The translations under genes and the position numbers were made by a program. Of a stretch of 64,000 nt of DNA, positions 1 through 9,167 are shown one piece after another. The notes under the pieces are model-generated. The model ran no database searches. It worked only from the letters and a program-made list of their open reading frames with translations, and was not told where the DNA came from. The DNA is taken from positions 1,116,001-1,180,000 of the forward strand of contig NZ_CP029482.1 in the NCBI RefSeq assembly GCF_003151075.1. Reading direction: 5' to 3'. This DNA is from Pseudomonas sp. 31-12 (GTDB lineage: Bacteria > Pseudomonadota > Gammaproteobacteria > Pseudomonadales > Pseudomonadaceae). The first letter of the stretch is position 1. Every line of letters starts with the position of its first letter.

Positions 1-93
1 GGGCGCAAGACGGACCCGGGACCCGCGTTCGACTGGGCACGCTATCGCGCCGCCCTGGCAAAAGCCGCTTTGGAACAAGAGGAAGGACAATGA
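1..93 (+). CDS. ampD: AmpD, 1,6-anhydro-N-acetylmuramyl-L-alanine amidase, C-terminal end only
   Basis: Thirty codons remain of a gene that starts before the window. The tail contains GRKTDPGPAFDW, the conserved C-terminal zinc-site region of AmpD, the cytosolic amidase that cleaves anhydro-muropeptides during cell-wall recycling and so controls ampC beta-lactamase induction. The stop codon overlaps the ampE start (ATGA), so the two are translationally coupled. The identification rests on this short tail and on ampE following directly, which is the usual ampDE arrangement. Confidence 0.85.
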   Translation, partial: GRKTDPGPAFDWARYRAALAKAALEQEEGQ

Positions 94-926
94 GTTTTCT
101 GGTGTTGCTGTTGGCTGTCTGGATCGAGAAGTTCTCGGCCCTGCGCCATCGGGTTCAACGTGACGGCGGTTGGGTGCGTGAGCTGAACAAGCTGGAAGTC
201 AGCCCGCGTCTGATCGATCAGCCATGGCTGATATTGGTGGTGCTGGTGTTGCTGCCGGTAGCGCTGTTGGGTTTGTTGTTGGTGGTGCTGGAACCAGTGG
301 CCTATGGGTTGCTGGCGTTGCCGGTGCACTTGCTGGTGGTGATTTACAGTCTGGGTCGCGGCGATCTGCTGGCCGGCCTTGGGCCGTTTCGTGATGCCTG
401 GCGCCGGGAAGACCTGCAAGCGGCTGCCCATGTGGCGAAGCGCGACCTGGACATCTGCGCCGATAGCGGCGAGCAACTGCTTGAGCGGGTTGAAGGCCAT
501 TTGCTGTGGGAGGCTTACCAGAGCTTTTTTGCGGTGATTTTCTGGTACTTCGTGCTGGGCCCGGTCGCCGCCCTTAGCTACCGGCTGCTGGCGCTGGCCG
601 AAGAACACGGGCAGAACCCGGCCGTGGTCGAACGCGCGGCGCAGTTGCGTCACGCGTTTGATTGGGTGCCGGTGCGTCTGCTGGCGGCCAGTTTCGCGCT
701 GGTCGGAAACTTTGTGGCGGTCAGCCGGGTGATGTTGCATGAACTGCTGAACTGGAACATCAGCGCCGCTCAGTTGATCGAGAAGGTCGGGCTGGTGGCC
801 GGTGAAATTCCCGCACCGGTCGTCGGACCGGATGGCATCAACAGCCTCGACCGGATCTGGGAGTTGCTGCTGCGTGCGGCGGTGCTCTGGTACGCCGGTT
901 TTGCGTTGTGGACAGTGTTGCCGTAG
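90..926 (+). CDS. ampE: AmpE, inner-membrane regulatory signalling protein
   Basis: 278 residues. AmpE is the membrane partner of AmpD in ampDE operons and belongs to the CobD/CbiB-like membrane family. Its exact role in beta-lactamase induction is unclear. The N-terminus (MSFLVLLLAVWIEKF) matches the family, with strongly hydrophobic stretches at about residues 45-90, 145-175 and 190-215 and a short hydrophobic C-terminus at about 260-278. The start overlaps the ampD stop by ATGA, which fixes the start codon. The length is normal and nothing is broken. A REP palindrome follows the stop. Confidence 0.9.
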   Translation: MSFLVLLLAVWIEKFSALRHRVQRDGGWVRELNKLEVSPRLIDQPWLILVVLVLLPVALLGLLLVVLEPVAYGLLALPVHLLVVIYSLGRGDLLAGLGPFRDAWRREDLQAAAHVAKRDLDICADSGEQLLERVEGHLLWEAYQSFFAVIFWYFVLGPVAALSYRLLALAEEHGQNPAVVERAAQLRHAFDWVPVRLLAASFALVGNFVAVSRVMLHELLNWNISAAQLIEKVGLVAGEIPAPVVGPDGINSLDRIWELLLRAAVLWYAGFALWTVLP

Positions 927-944
927 CGCTGAAGTGAACACCAT

Positions 945-1065
945 TGTGGCGAGGGGGCTTGCCCCCGTTCGGCTGCGGAGCAGTCGTAAAACCTGCGATT
1001 CGGTTTCACAGAACGAACGCTGGGGGACGCTTCGCGACCCAGCGGGGGCGAGCCCCCTCGCCACA
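945..1065. repeat. REP-type inverted repeat pair
   Basis: Two imperfect palindromic arms, TTGTGGCGAGGGGGCTTG near 945 and its complement ending near 1065, enclose about 75 bases. This is the common extragenic REP family of fluorescent pseudomonads. It lies between ampE and the chemoreceptor gene and could act as a transcript-end or gyrase/IHF-type element. No coding role is seen. Confidence 0.8.
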
Positions 1066-1220
1066 GGGATATCAATCGTCCCAAGTGCGCATCCTGCCGT
1101 TAACCTTAAGTTACAAAACCCCCTGCCGATTTAAGCTATACAGGGATAGCGCTGAATAGTGGCTATCTGCCGTCGACCTGCGCCTGCCAATAAAAATAAG
1201 AATCAAAAGGGAGACTTCCA

Positions 1221-3251
1221 GTGAAGAGCTTGCTCTATCCCGCCGTCGCGCTGATGAATCGCCTGAGCTTCGGCATGAAGTTCAGCCTGATCAGTGTGCT
1301 GTTCCTCGTGCCGATGCTGGTGACCAACTTCTATCTGGTTCGCGATTCCTATCGTGAATTCCAGGGCACCCAAGTCGAGTTGCAAAGCCTTGACCTGCTC
1401 GGCAGCAGCCTGACCCTGCGGCGTGATCTGGAAACACTGAACAACCTGGTGCAGATCAACGTCACCCTCGGCCAGTCCGGCAAGGCCGGCAATGTCGAGA
1501 CCAAGATCAGCGCCCTGGAACAAAGTGTTCTGGCTCGCCTGCAAGGGCTGATGGCGATGACCACGGACCCGGAGCAGATCACGGTGTTCGATGGCAAGCG
1601 CGATGAAATGATCGCGGCGTTCAAGGCCCAGCAAGCGGAAACATCCCTGCAAAGTAAAAGTGCGCTGATCGGCAAACTGCTCGGCAACGCGCAGATTTTC
1701 AGCCAGATCATCGCCACTCAAGCCGGTCTGAGTCGCGACAGTCAAAGCGACATGCGTCAGCTCAGCGAGCTCATTACCAACGTCACTCCGCCTGTTACTC
1801 AGCTTCTGGGCGACGGTCGGGCGATGGGTTCCTATTCGCTGGGGCAAGGTTTTCTGAATTCGTCGTCGAGCACCCGATTCGATGAGCTGCTGGCGCAAAT
1901 CGAAAAGCTCCAGGGTGAGTACAGTCTCAAGCTCAATGACGCATTGGGCTCCAGCAAGGCTGCGCGTGAAACCCTGGCGGCACAGGCCGAAAGCAGCAAG
2001 GCCTCGCTGAAAAAGGCCAGTGAACTGTTCGAAGAACAGGTGGTGATGGCCGACACCCTCGATGCGCCGTGGCAGGCTTTTTACGACCAAGTCACCAGCC
2101 TGATGGAACAGACCTACCAACTCAACGAAGCCACTCTGACTTTTCTCGGCACTCAGTTGCAGCAGCGACTGGAGCAGAATCGCACCCATATGGTCTTGCA
2201 GGCCGTGGCGCTGTCGGTGGTGTTTGTGTTGATTTTCTACCTCTACGGCGGCTTCTACGCCTCGACCCGCACCACCCTCAAACGCCTCGGCGCGACGCTG
2301 GACAAAGTCGCAGCGGGCGACATGACCGTCACGTTCCGCGCCGAAAGCCGCGATGAGTTGGGCGAGTTGGGCGAGGTGTTCAACGGCACCGTGAAGAAAA
2401 TCCATGACCTGATCGAACGCGTTGGCCAAACCGTGAATGAGGTCGAGCGCCAGGCTGGGCAGGTCGAAAGTGTGTCTGCCCAGAGCAACCAGGCGGTGGC
2501 GGGGCAGCGCTCGCAGATTGAGCAGGTCGCCACAGCCATGAACCAGATGTCGGCCACTTCACTTGAGGTGGCGCGCAGTGCCGCCGCGGCGGTCAGCAGC
2601 GCTCACAGTGTCAACGACGAGACCATCAGCGGTCGCGGCCTGGTGGCGTCCCAGCAGGGCAGCATCGCGCAACTGGCCAGTGAGATCGATCAGTCGGTGC
2701 GGGTGGTCAACCAATTGGCCAGCGACAGCCAATCCATCAGCCGCGTGCTGGAAGTGATCAAAAGCATCGCCGAGCAGACCAACCTGCTGGCGCTCAACGC
2801 CGCGATCGAAGCTGCTCGGGCCGGTGAACAGGGGCGTGGTTTTGCGGTGGTGGCCGATGAGGTCCGGACCCTGGCCAAGCGCACCCAGCAATCGACCGAA
2901 GAAATCGAGCAGATGATCACCAAGCTTCAAAATGGTGTCGGCGCGGCGGTGAAAGCCATGGGCGTCAGCCACCAAGTGGCCGATGGCACCGTCGGGCAGT
3001 CGGAAAAGGTCCAGCAGGCGCTGGAAAACATCCTCGGCGCGGTCGGCATGATCGTCGACCAGAACCAACAGATCGCCGCAGCCGTGGAGCAGCAGACCGC
3101 AGTGGCCCACGACATCGACCAGAACATCGTCGAGATCAACCGCGCGGGTGAACGCACCGCCGAAGGGGCGCATCAGACCGAGGATGCCAGCCGTGCGCTG
3201 TCGGCCCAGGTGGTGGAACTCAAACAGCTGATCAGCGCGTTCCGGGTCTGA
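1221..3251 (+). CDS. Methyl-accepting chemotaxis protein
   Basis: 676 residues. It is a transmembrane chemoreceptor that would signal through CheA/CheW. Visible parts are: first membrane segment at about residues 20-42; a periplasmic helical sensor region to about 325; second membrane segment at about 325-347; a HAMP linker at about 345-400; then the cytoplasmic coiled-coil signalling domain with the conserved hairpin tip IAEQTNLLALNAAIEAAR at about 515-532. The start follows a GGGAG ribosome site. The ampD-ampE-MCP order is, as I remember it, that of P. aeruginosa PA4522-PA4520. The ligand cannot be told from the sequence. Confidence 0.93.
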   Translation: MKSLLYPAVALMNRLSFGMKFSLISVLFLVPMLVTNFYLVRDSYREFQGTQVELQSLDLLGSSLTLRRDLETLNNLVQINVTLGQSGKAGNVETKISALEQSVLARLQGLMAMTTDPEQITVFDGKRDEMIAAFKAQQAETSLQSKSALIGKLLGNAQIFSQIIATQAGLSRDSQSDMRQLSELITNVTPPVTQLLGDGRAMGSYSLGQGFLNSSSSTRFDELLAQIEKLQGEYSLKLNDALGSSKAARETLAAQAESSKASLKKASELFEEQVVMADTLDAPWQAFYDQVTSLMEQTYQLNEATLTFLGTQLQQRLEQNRTHMVLQAVALSVVFVLIFYLYGGFYASTRTTLKRLGATLDKVAAGDMTVTFRAESRDELGELGEVFNGTVKKIHDLIERVGQTVNEVERQAGQVESVSAQSNQAVAGQRSQIEQVATAMNQMSATSLEVARSAAAAVSSAHSVNDETISGRGLVASQQGSIAQLASEIDQSVRVVNQLASDSQSISRVLEVIKSIAEQTNLLALNAAIEAARAGEQGRGFAVVADEVRTLAKRTQQSTEEIEQMITKLQNGVGAAVKAMGVSHQVADGTVGQSEKVQQALENILGAVGMIVDQNQQIAAAVEQQTAVAHDIDQNIVEINRAGERTAEGAHQTEDASRALSAQVVELKQLISAFRV

Positions 3252-3286
3252 AAACACCGCTCACACAGGGTTTTGTGCAAGGCGGA

Positions 3287-4063
3287 TTACCAGTTGAACA
3301 GCTCACAGGCATTGGCCGTGCTGGCGGCAGCCAATTGTTCAGGGCTGATCGACATGATCCCCGCCAGTGCCGAGCAGATTGCCGGCAAATGCGCCGGGCT
3401 GTTGCGTTGGCCGGGAAACATGGCGGGCGCCATGTCCGGTGAGTCGGTTTCCAGCACCACCGACTCAAGGGGCAGCTCGGCGAGCACGCGGTGCATGCGC
3501 AGCGCCTGCGGCCAGGTCGCGGCACCGCCCAGGCCGAGTTTGAAACCAAGCTTGATGTACTCGCGCGCCTCTTCCTTGCTGCCAGCGAAGGCATGAATGA
3601 TGCCCGCGCGTTTCAATCGAAACCGTTTGAGCGTGGCAATCACCGCGGCATGGCTGCGCCGCACATGAATCAGCGCCGGAAGATTGAAGTCCACCGCCAG
3701 TTGCAGTTGCGCGTCGAACAACGCTTGCTGGCGCTCACGGTCGAGGGTTTCGATGAAGTAATCCAGACCGATTTCGCCCACGGCACACAATTGCCGATGA
3801 CCCGCCAAGCGGGTCAGCCAGGCACCGAGTTCGGACAAGTCTTCAGGACGATGCTGATCCAGATACACCGGATGCAACCCGAACGCCGCATGCAGATCGG
3901 GATCGCTCTGCACCAGGTCCCAGACCCGCTGCCAATTCCCCTGATACACCCCCAGCACCACCATCCGCCGCACCCCGAGGGCGCGGCTTTCGGCGAGCAG
4001 CGCCGGGCGGTCCTCGTCGAAGTCCGGAAAATCCAGATGAGTGTGGCTGTCGATCAGCTCCAC
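3287..4063 (-). CDS. tatD: TatD-family metal-dependent hydrolase/DNase
   Basis: 258 residues of the TIM-barrel amidohydrolase fold. Metal ligands of the TatD family are visible: the HTH motif at residues 7-9, Glu in AVGEIGLDY, His in LIHVRR, His in IIHAFAGS and Asp in LETDSPD. TatD proteins are Mg-dependent 3'-5' exonucleases or related hydrolases. The start is a GTG three bases after the fruR stop, so it is co-transcribed with fruR. Placement beside fruR is common in fluorescent pseudomonads, and this copy may be a paralogue of the canonical TatD elsewhere in the genome. Confidence 0.88.
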   Translation of the reverse strand: MELIDSHTHLDFPDFDEDRPALLAESRALGVRRMVVLGVYQGNWQRVWDLVQSDPDLHAAFGLHPVYLDQHRPEDLSELGAWLTRLAGHRQLCAVGEIGLDYFIETLDRERQQALFDAQLQLAVDFNLPALIHVRRSHAAVIATLKRFRLKRAGIIHAFAGSKEEAREYIKLGFKLGLGGAATWPQALRMHRVLAELPLESVVLETDSPDMAPAMFPGQRNSPAHLPAICSALAGIMSISPEQLAAASTANACELFNW

Positions 4064-4066
4064 GGT

Positions 4067-5062
4067 TCAATCCTGGCGAATACGCTGCTTGAAGGTCCGC
4101 GCGATGGCTTGCACGCCGGGTTGGTAATCGGACTGCTCGATGGCGGCCAATGCCAAGGCCAGCGCCTTGTCGGCAATCAACTGATGCTGCTGGGCCATGG
4201 CGTTGACCGGCAGCGGCAGGAAGTCCAGTAACTGCGTGTCGCCGAAGGTGCCGAGGCGCAGCGGACGGGTTTTCAGCGGGTAATCGTGCAAGGCATCGAA
4301 CACGCCTTGAAGCAGCACGTAGGACGTGGTCACCAGCGCATCCGGCAAATGCCCCAGGCGCTGCAGCAACTCTTCCATCAACTGTTTGCCGCACTCGCGG
4401 CTGAACGACTCACCGTGCTCGATCAGCACCTCGCCTTTGAACCCGGTCAACGCTTCCTTGAACCCGGCAGCCCGTTCCTGGCTGATGCTCAGCTCGGGAC
4501 GGGCGCCGATCAGCGCGATTTGCTTGGGCAGTGGATCGAGCAGACTGCGGGTCAGTTGCAGGCTGGCCTCGCGATCATCGCTGATCACCGAGCAGAAATG
4601 CTCAGGTTCCATCACCCGGTCGATGGCGATGATCGGAATGCCTTTGGCTTGCAGCTGACGGTAGCTGTCGTCACCGGCCGGCAGGCAACTGGCGACGATC
4701 AACGCATCACAACGCCGGGCGCGGAACAGTTGCAACAATTGCCGTTCGCTGTCCGGCGCATCGTCGGAACTGGCGATCAGCAATTGATAACCGCGAGCCC
4801 GGGCACCTTGTTCCAGCAGTTTGGCAATGCGGGCGTAACTGGGGTTTTCCAGGTCCGGCAGAATGAAGCCCAAGGTGCGGGTATGCCGACTGCGCAGTCC
4901 TGCCGCCTGGGGGTTAGGTGTAAAACCATGTTGTTCGACGACCGCACGAACGCGCTCGACGGTGGCACTGCTGATACGTTGCTGTTCGGCCTTGCCATTA
5001 ATGACATAACTGGCGGTGGTAACGGACACACCGGCCAACTGTGCGATATCACTGAGTTTCAA
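4067..5062 (-). CDS. fruR: FruR/Cra, LacI-family fructose repressor
   Basis: 331 residues. An N-terminal LacI helix-turn-helix (MKLSDIAQLAGVSVTTASYV, residues 1-20) and hinge are followed by a periplasmic-binding-protein-like effector domain from about residue 60. In Pseudomonas putida the homologous Cra/FruR represses fruBKA and is released by fructose 1-phosphate. The gene is divergent from fruB, and a consensus operator lies between the two genes. It is followed by tatD after 3 bases. Confidence 0.93.
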   Translation of the reverse strand: MKLSDIAQLAGVSVTTASYVINGKAEQQRISSATVERVRAVVEQHGFTPNPQAAGLRSRHTRTLGFILPDLENPSYARIAKLLEQGARARGYQLLIASSDDAPDSERQLLQLFRARRCDALIVASCLPAGDDSYRQLQAKGIPIIAIDRVMEPEHFCSVISDDREASLQLTRSLLDPLPKQIALIGARPELSISQERAAGFKEALTGFKGEVLIEHGESFSRECGKQLMEELLQRLGHLPDALVTTSYVLLQGVFDALHDYPLKTRPLRLGTFGDTQLLDFLPLPVNAMAQQHQLIADKALALALAAIEQSDYQPGVQAIARTFKQRIRQD

Positions 5063-5207
5063 CTCGGGATTTCCTTGTTTTTTCGAGCTTGCCCCGACAT
5101 TTTCGCCAATCCTACCCGATTCGGGCAGACGACCATCGTCACAACGCTTCCGACAAGTTGGACTTCAAGGATGGGACATAATCGAGTAACGTGCCAATCA
5201 TTCTAGA

Positions 5208-5219
5208 TTAAACGTTTCA
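5208..5219. promoter_or_regulatory. FruR/Cra operator upstream of fruB
   Basis: TTAAACGTTTCA at 5208-5219 is identical to the Cra operator described for the P. putida fruB promoter, as I remember it. It lies in the divergent fruR-fruB gap, about 135 bases before fruB and 145 before fruR, so binding could control both directions. Confidence 0.85.
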
Positions 5220-5353
5220 GCAAGCGTATTTTCTACGTTATAAGCGCATTTGGCCGGTTCTGCCGCGAAACCGCCAAAAGTGATGACTAAGCGCCTAAGC
5301 TGGAATCATTCAAAACAATACCTGGCGCCAACAGACGCCAAAAAGGAGAAAGC

Positions 5354-8215
5354 ATGCTCGAGCTCACCATAGAGCAGATATCCATGGGCCAGTCGGCTGT
5401 GGATAAGTCCGACGCGTTGCAATTGCTGGCCCGGCATCTGGTCACCGATGGCTTGGTGGCCGAGGGTTATCTCGCCGGTTTGCAGGCGCGCGAAGCCCAG
5501 GGCTCGACCTTTCTCGGTCAAGGTATTGCCATCCCCCACGGCACGCCGGAAACCCGCGATCAGGTTTTTTCCACCGGTGTGCGGTTGATGCAATTCCCCG
5601 AAGGCGTGGACTGGGGCGACGGTCAGATCGTCTACCTGGCGATTGGTATCGCCGCCAAATCCGACGAACACTTGCGATTGCTGCAATTGCTGACCCGCGC
5701 CCTCGGTGAAACCGACCTGGGGCAGGCCCTGCGTCGCGCCGGTTCCGCCGAAGCCTTGTTGAAACTGCTGCAAGGCGCACCGCAGGAACTGGCGCTGGAT
5801 GCACAGATGATCGGCCTCGGTGTTTCCGCCGACGACTTCGAAGAACTGGTCTGGCGTGGTGCGCGTTTGCTGCGTCAGGCCGATTGCGTCAGCAACGGGT
5901 TCTCCGCCGTGTTGCAGCAGGTCGAAGCGCTGCCGCTGGGCGATGGCTTGTGGTGGCTGCACAGCGAGCAAACGGTCAAGCGTCCGGGCCTGGCCTTCGT
6001 CACGCCGGATAAACCGATGCGCTACCTCGGCCAGCCCCTCAGCGGCCTGTTCTGCCTGGCCAGCCTCGGCGAGGCGCATCAGGCTCTGCTCGAACGTCTT
6101 TGCGCGTTGCTGATTGAAGGTCGTGGCCACGAATTGGGCCGCGCCACCAGCAGCCGTAAAGTCCTCGAAGTGCTGGGCGGTGAACTGCCGGCGGATTGGC
6201 CGAGCGCGCGCATTGCGTTGGCCAATGCCCACGGTTTGCATGCTCGCCCGGCGAAGATCCTCGCGCAGTTGGCGAAAAGTTTTGAAGGCGAAATCCGCGT
6301 GCGCATCGTCGATGGCCAGGACAGCGCCGTGTCGGTGAAGAGCTTGAGCAAATTGCTCAGCCTCGGCGCCCGTCGCGGTCAGGTGCTGGAGTTCGTCGCC
6401 GAACCGAGCATCGCCGCCGACGCGTTGCCAGCCTTGCTGGCCGCCATCGAAGAAGGCCTCGGTGAAGAAGTCGAACCGTTGCCCGCCGTGAGCCAGCAGC
6501 GCGAAGTGTTTGCTGATGTGGCGCAAGTGCTTCTCGCGCCAGCGTCCGGCAGCCAGGTCCAGGCGATTGCCGCTGCACCGGGCATCGCCATCGGCCCGGC
6601 GCATATTCAAGTGCTGCAAACCATCGATTATCCGCTGCGAGGCGAATCTGCGGCGATCGAGCGCGAGCGTCTCAAACTAGCGCTGGAGCACGTGCGTCGC
6701 GACATTGAAGGCCTGATTGAACGCAGCAAATCCAAGGCCATTCGCGAGATTTTCATCACCCACCAGGAAATGCTCGACGACCCGGAATTGACCGATGAAG
6801 TCGACACCCGCCTCAAGCAAGGCGAAAGCGCCGAAGCAGCGTGGATGGCGGTGATCGAAGCGGCGGCCAAACAACAGGAATCGTTGCAGGACGCCTTGCT
6901 CGCCGAACGTGCCGCCGACTTGCGCGACATCGGCCGTCGGGTGCTGGCGCAACTCTGTGGCGTCGAAACCCCGAGTGAACCCGATCAGCCATACATTCTG
7001 GTGATGGACGAAGTCGGCCCGTCCGACGTTGCCCGTCTCGACCCGGCTCGCGTGGCCGGCATTCTCACGGCCCGCGGCGGCGCGACCGCTCACAGCGCGA
7101 TTGTCGCCCGGGCGCTGGGCATTCCGGCCTTGGTCGGCGCCGGTGCAGCGGTGTTGCTGCTGGCGCCGGGCACGCCGCTGCTGATTGACGGACAGCGCGG
7201 TCGCCTGCACGTGGACGCCGACGCGGCGACCCTGCAGCGCGCCACCGAAGAACGCGACACCCGCGAGCAACGCCTCAAAGCCGCCGCCGAACAACGCCAT
7301 CAACCGGCACTAACCACTGACGGCCACGCGGTCGAAGTGTTCGCCAACATCGGCGAAAGTGCAGGTGTGACCAGCGCGGTGGAGCAGGGTGCCGAAGGCA
7401 TCGGCTTGCTGCGCACCGAACTGATTTTCATGGCCCATTCCCAGGCGCCGGACGAGGCCACCCAGGAAGTCGAATACCGCCGCGTCCTCGATGGCCTGGC
7501 CGGGCGTCCCCTGGTGGTTCGCACCCTCGACGTCGGTGGCGACAAACCGCTGCCGTACTGGCCGATCGCGAAAGAAGAAAACCCGTTCCTCGGCGTGCGT
7601 GGCATTCGCCTGACCTTGCAGCGTCCGCAGGTCATGGAAGCGCAGTTGCGCGCCTTGCTGCGTGCTGCGGATAACCGCCCGCTGCGGATCATGTTCCCCA
7701 TGGTCGGCAGCGTCGATGAATGGCGCCAGGCCCGGGACATGACCGAACGCCTGCGTCTGGAAATCCCGGTCGCGGACCTGCAACTGGGGATCATGATCGA
7801 GGTGCCATCGGCGGCCTTGCTGGCGCCGGTGCTGGCCAAGGAAGTCGACTTCTTCAGCGTCGGCACCAACGACCTGACCCAGTACACCCTGGCCATCGAC
7901 CGCGGTCACCCGACCTTGTCGGCTCAGGCGGACGGCTTGCACCCGGCGGTGCTGCAATTGATCGACATTACCGTGCGCGCGGCCCATGCCAACGGCAAGT
8001 GGGTCGGCGTGTGCGGCGAGCTGGCGGCCGATCCGCTGGCGGTGCCGGTGCTGGTCGGGCTGGGCGTGGACGAACTCAGCGTGTCGGGCCGCAGCATTGC
8101 CGAGGTCAAGGCGCGGATCCGCGAACTCAGCCTCAGCCAAACCAAAATTCTCGCCCAACAGGCCCTGGCCGTGGGCAGCGCCAATGAAGTGCGCGCATTA
8201 GTGGAGGCCCTGTAA
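5354..8215 (+). CDS. fruB: Fructose PTS multiphosphoryl transfer protein, EIIA-HPr-EI fusion
   Basis: 953 residues. It carries phosphate from phosphoenolpyruvate to the membrane fructose permease FruA. Domains: EIIA-Fru at about residues 1-145 with phosphorylated His62 in IPHGTP; HPr at about 285-370 with His296 in HGLHARPA; Enzyme I at about 395-950 with active His580 in GGATAHSAIVARA, followed by the PEP-binding barrel (GTNDLTQYTLAIDRGH). A GGAG ribosome site lies about 8 bases before the ATG. The stop overlaps the fruK start by one base. Expression is predicted to be under FruR. The length is normal and all three phospho-histidines are present. Confidence 0.96.
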   Translation: MLELTIEQISMGQSAVDKSDALQLLARHLVTDGLVAEGYLAGLQAREAQGSTFLGQGIAIPHGTPETRDQVFSTGVRLMQFPEGVDWGDGQIVYLAIGIAAKSDEHLRLLQLLTRALGETDLGQALRRAGSAEALLKLLQGAPQELALDAQMIGLGVSADDFEELVWRGARLLRQADCVSNGFSAVLQQVEALPLGDGLWWLHSEQTVKRPGLAFVTPDKPMRYLGQPLSGLFCLASLGEAHQALLERLCALLIEGRGHELGRATSSRKVLEVLGGELPADWPSARIALANAHGLHARPAKILAQLAKSFEGEIRVRIVDGQDSAVSVKSLSKLLSLGARRGQVLEFVAEPSIAADALPALLAAIEEGLGEEVEPLPAVSQQREVFADVAQVLLAPASGSQVQAIAAAPGIAIGPAHIQVLQTIDYPLRGESAAIERERLKLALEHVRRDIEGLIERSKSKAIREIFITHQEMLDDPELTDEVDTRLKQGESAEAAWMAVIEAAAKQQESLQDALLAERAADLRDIGRRVLAQLCGVETPSEPDQPYILVMDEVGPSDVARLDPARVAGILTARGGATAHSAIVARALGIPALVGAGAAVLLLAPGTPLLIDGQRGRLHVDADAATLQRATEERDTREQRLKAAAEQRHQPALTTDGHAVEVFANIGESAGVTSAVEQGAEGIGLLRTELIFMAHSQAPDEATQEVEYRRVLDGLAGRPLVVRTLDVGGDKPLPYWPIAKEENPFLGVRGIRLTLQRPQVMEAQLRALLRAADNRPLRIMFPMVGSVDEWRQARDMTERLRLEIPVADLQLGIMIEVPSAALLAPVLAKEVDFFSVGTNDLTQYTLAIDRGHPTLSAQADGLHPAVLQLIDITVRAAHANGKWVGVCGELAADPLAVPVLVGLGVDELSVSGRSIAEVKARIRELSLSQTKILAQQALAVGSANEVRALVEAL

Positions 8216-9156
8216 TGGCCAAAATCCTGACCCTGACGCTCAACCCGGCGCTGGACCTGACGGTGCAATTGCCGCGACTTGAACCCGGCCAAGTCAATCG
8301 CAGCGACGAGATGCACACCCACGCCGCCGGTAAAGGCGTGAACGTCGCGCAGGTGCTGGCCGACCTCGGGCATCAGCTGACGGTCAGCGGGTTCCTCGGT
8401 GAGGACAACCTTCAAGCGTTCGAAACCCTGTTCGCCAAGCGCGGTTTTGTCGATGCGTTCATCCGGGTGCCCGGTGAGACGCGCAGCAACATCAAACTCG
8501 CGGAAAACGACGGTCGGATCACCGACATCAACGGTCCGGGGCCGATGGTCAATGAGGCGGCGCAGCAGGCGTTGCTGGATCGACTCGATCAGATCGCCCC
8601 GGGTCATGACGCGGTCGTCGTGGCCGGCAGCCTGCCGCAAGGGATCAGCCCGCAGTGGTTGCAGGCGTTGATTGAACGTCTGAAAACCCTCGGTCTGAAT
8701 GTCGCCCTCGACAGCAGCGGTGAAGCATTGCGCGCCGCACTCAAGGCCGGCCCGTGGCTGATCAAACCGAACACTGAAGAGCTGGCCGACGCGCTCGGCT
8801 GCGAGGTGATATCGGTGGCGGCACAAGCCGAAGCGGCGAGCCGTTTGCACGCTCAAGGCATCGAGCATGTGGTGATTTCCCACGGTGCCGACGGCGTGAA
8901 CTGGTTCAGTGTCGGCTCGGCGATGCACGCCACGCCGCCCAAGGTCAGCGTCGTCAGCACCGTGGGCGCAGGCGATTCGTTGCTGGCCGGCATGCTCCAC
9001 GGTTTGCTCAGCGCCGACACGCCTGAACAAACCTTGCGCACCGCCACGGCGATTGCCGCGATGGCGGTCACGCAGATCGGTTTCGGTATTGGCGATGTCG
9101 CGCAGTTGGCGCGGCTCGAACAGGGCGTGCGCATTCGCACCCTGACAGAACAATAA
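8215..9156 (+). CDS. fruK: 1-Phosphofructokinase
   Basis: 313 residues of the PfkB sugar kinase family. It phosphorylates fructose 1-phosphate, the product of PTS import, to fructose 1,6-bisphosphate in the cytoplasm. Visible signatures are the N-terminal GKGVNVAQVLADLG substrate/nucleotide region (about residues 40-53) and the C-terminal PfkB motif STVGAGDSLLAGM with catalytic Asp. The ATG shares a base with the fruB TAA, so translation is coupled. Confidence 0.96.
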   Translation: MAKILTLTLNPALDLTVQLPRLEPGQVNRSDEMHTHAAGKGVNVAQVLADLGHQLTVSGFLGEDNLQAFETLFAKRGFVDAFIRVPGETRSNIKLAENDGRITDINGPGPMVNEAAQQALLDRLDQIAPGHDAVVVAGSLPQGISPQWLQALIERLKTLGLNVALDSSGEALRAALKAGPWLIKPNTEELADALGCEVISVAAQAEAASRLHAQGIEHVVISHGADGVNWFSVGSAMHATPPKVSVVSTVGAGDSLLAGMLHGLLSADTPEQTLRTATAIAAMAVTQIGFGIGDVAQLARLEQGVRIRTLTEQ

Positions 9157-9167
9157 GAGGGTTTGTC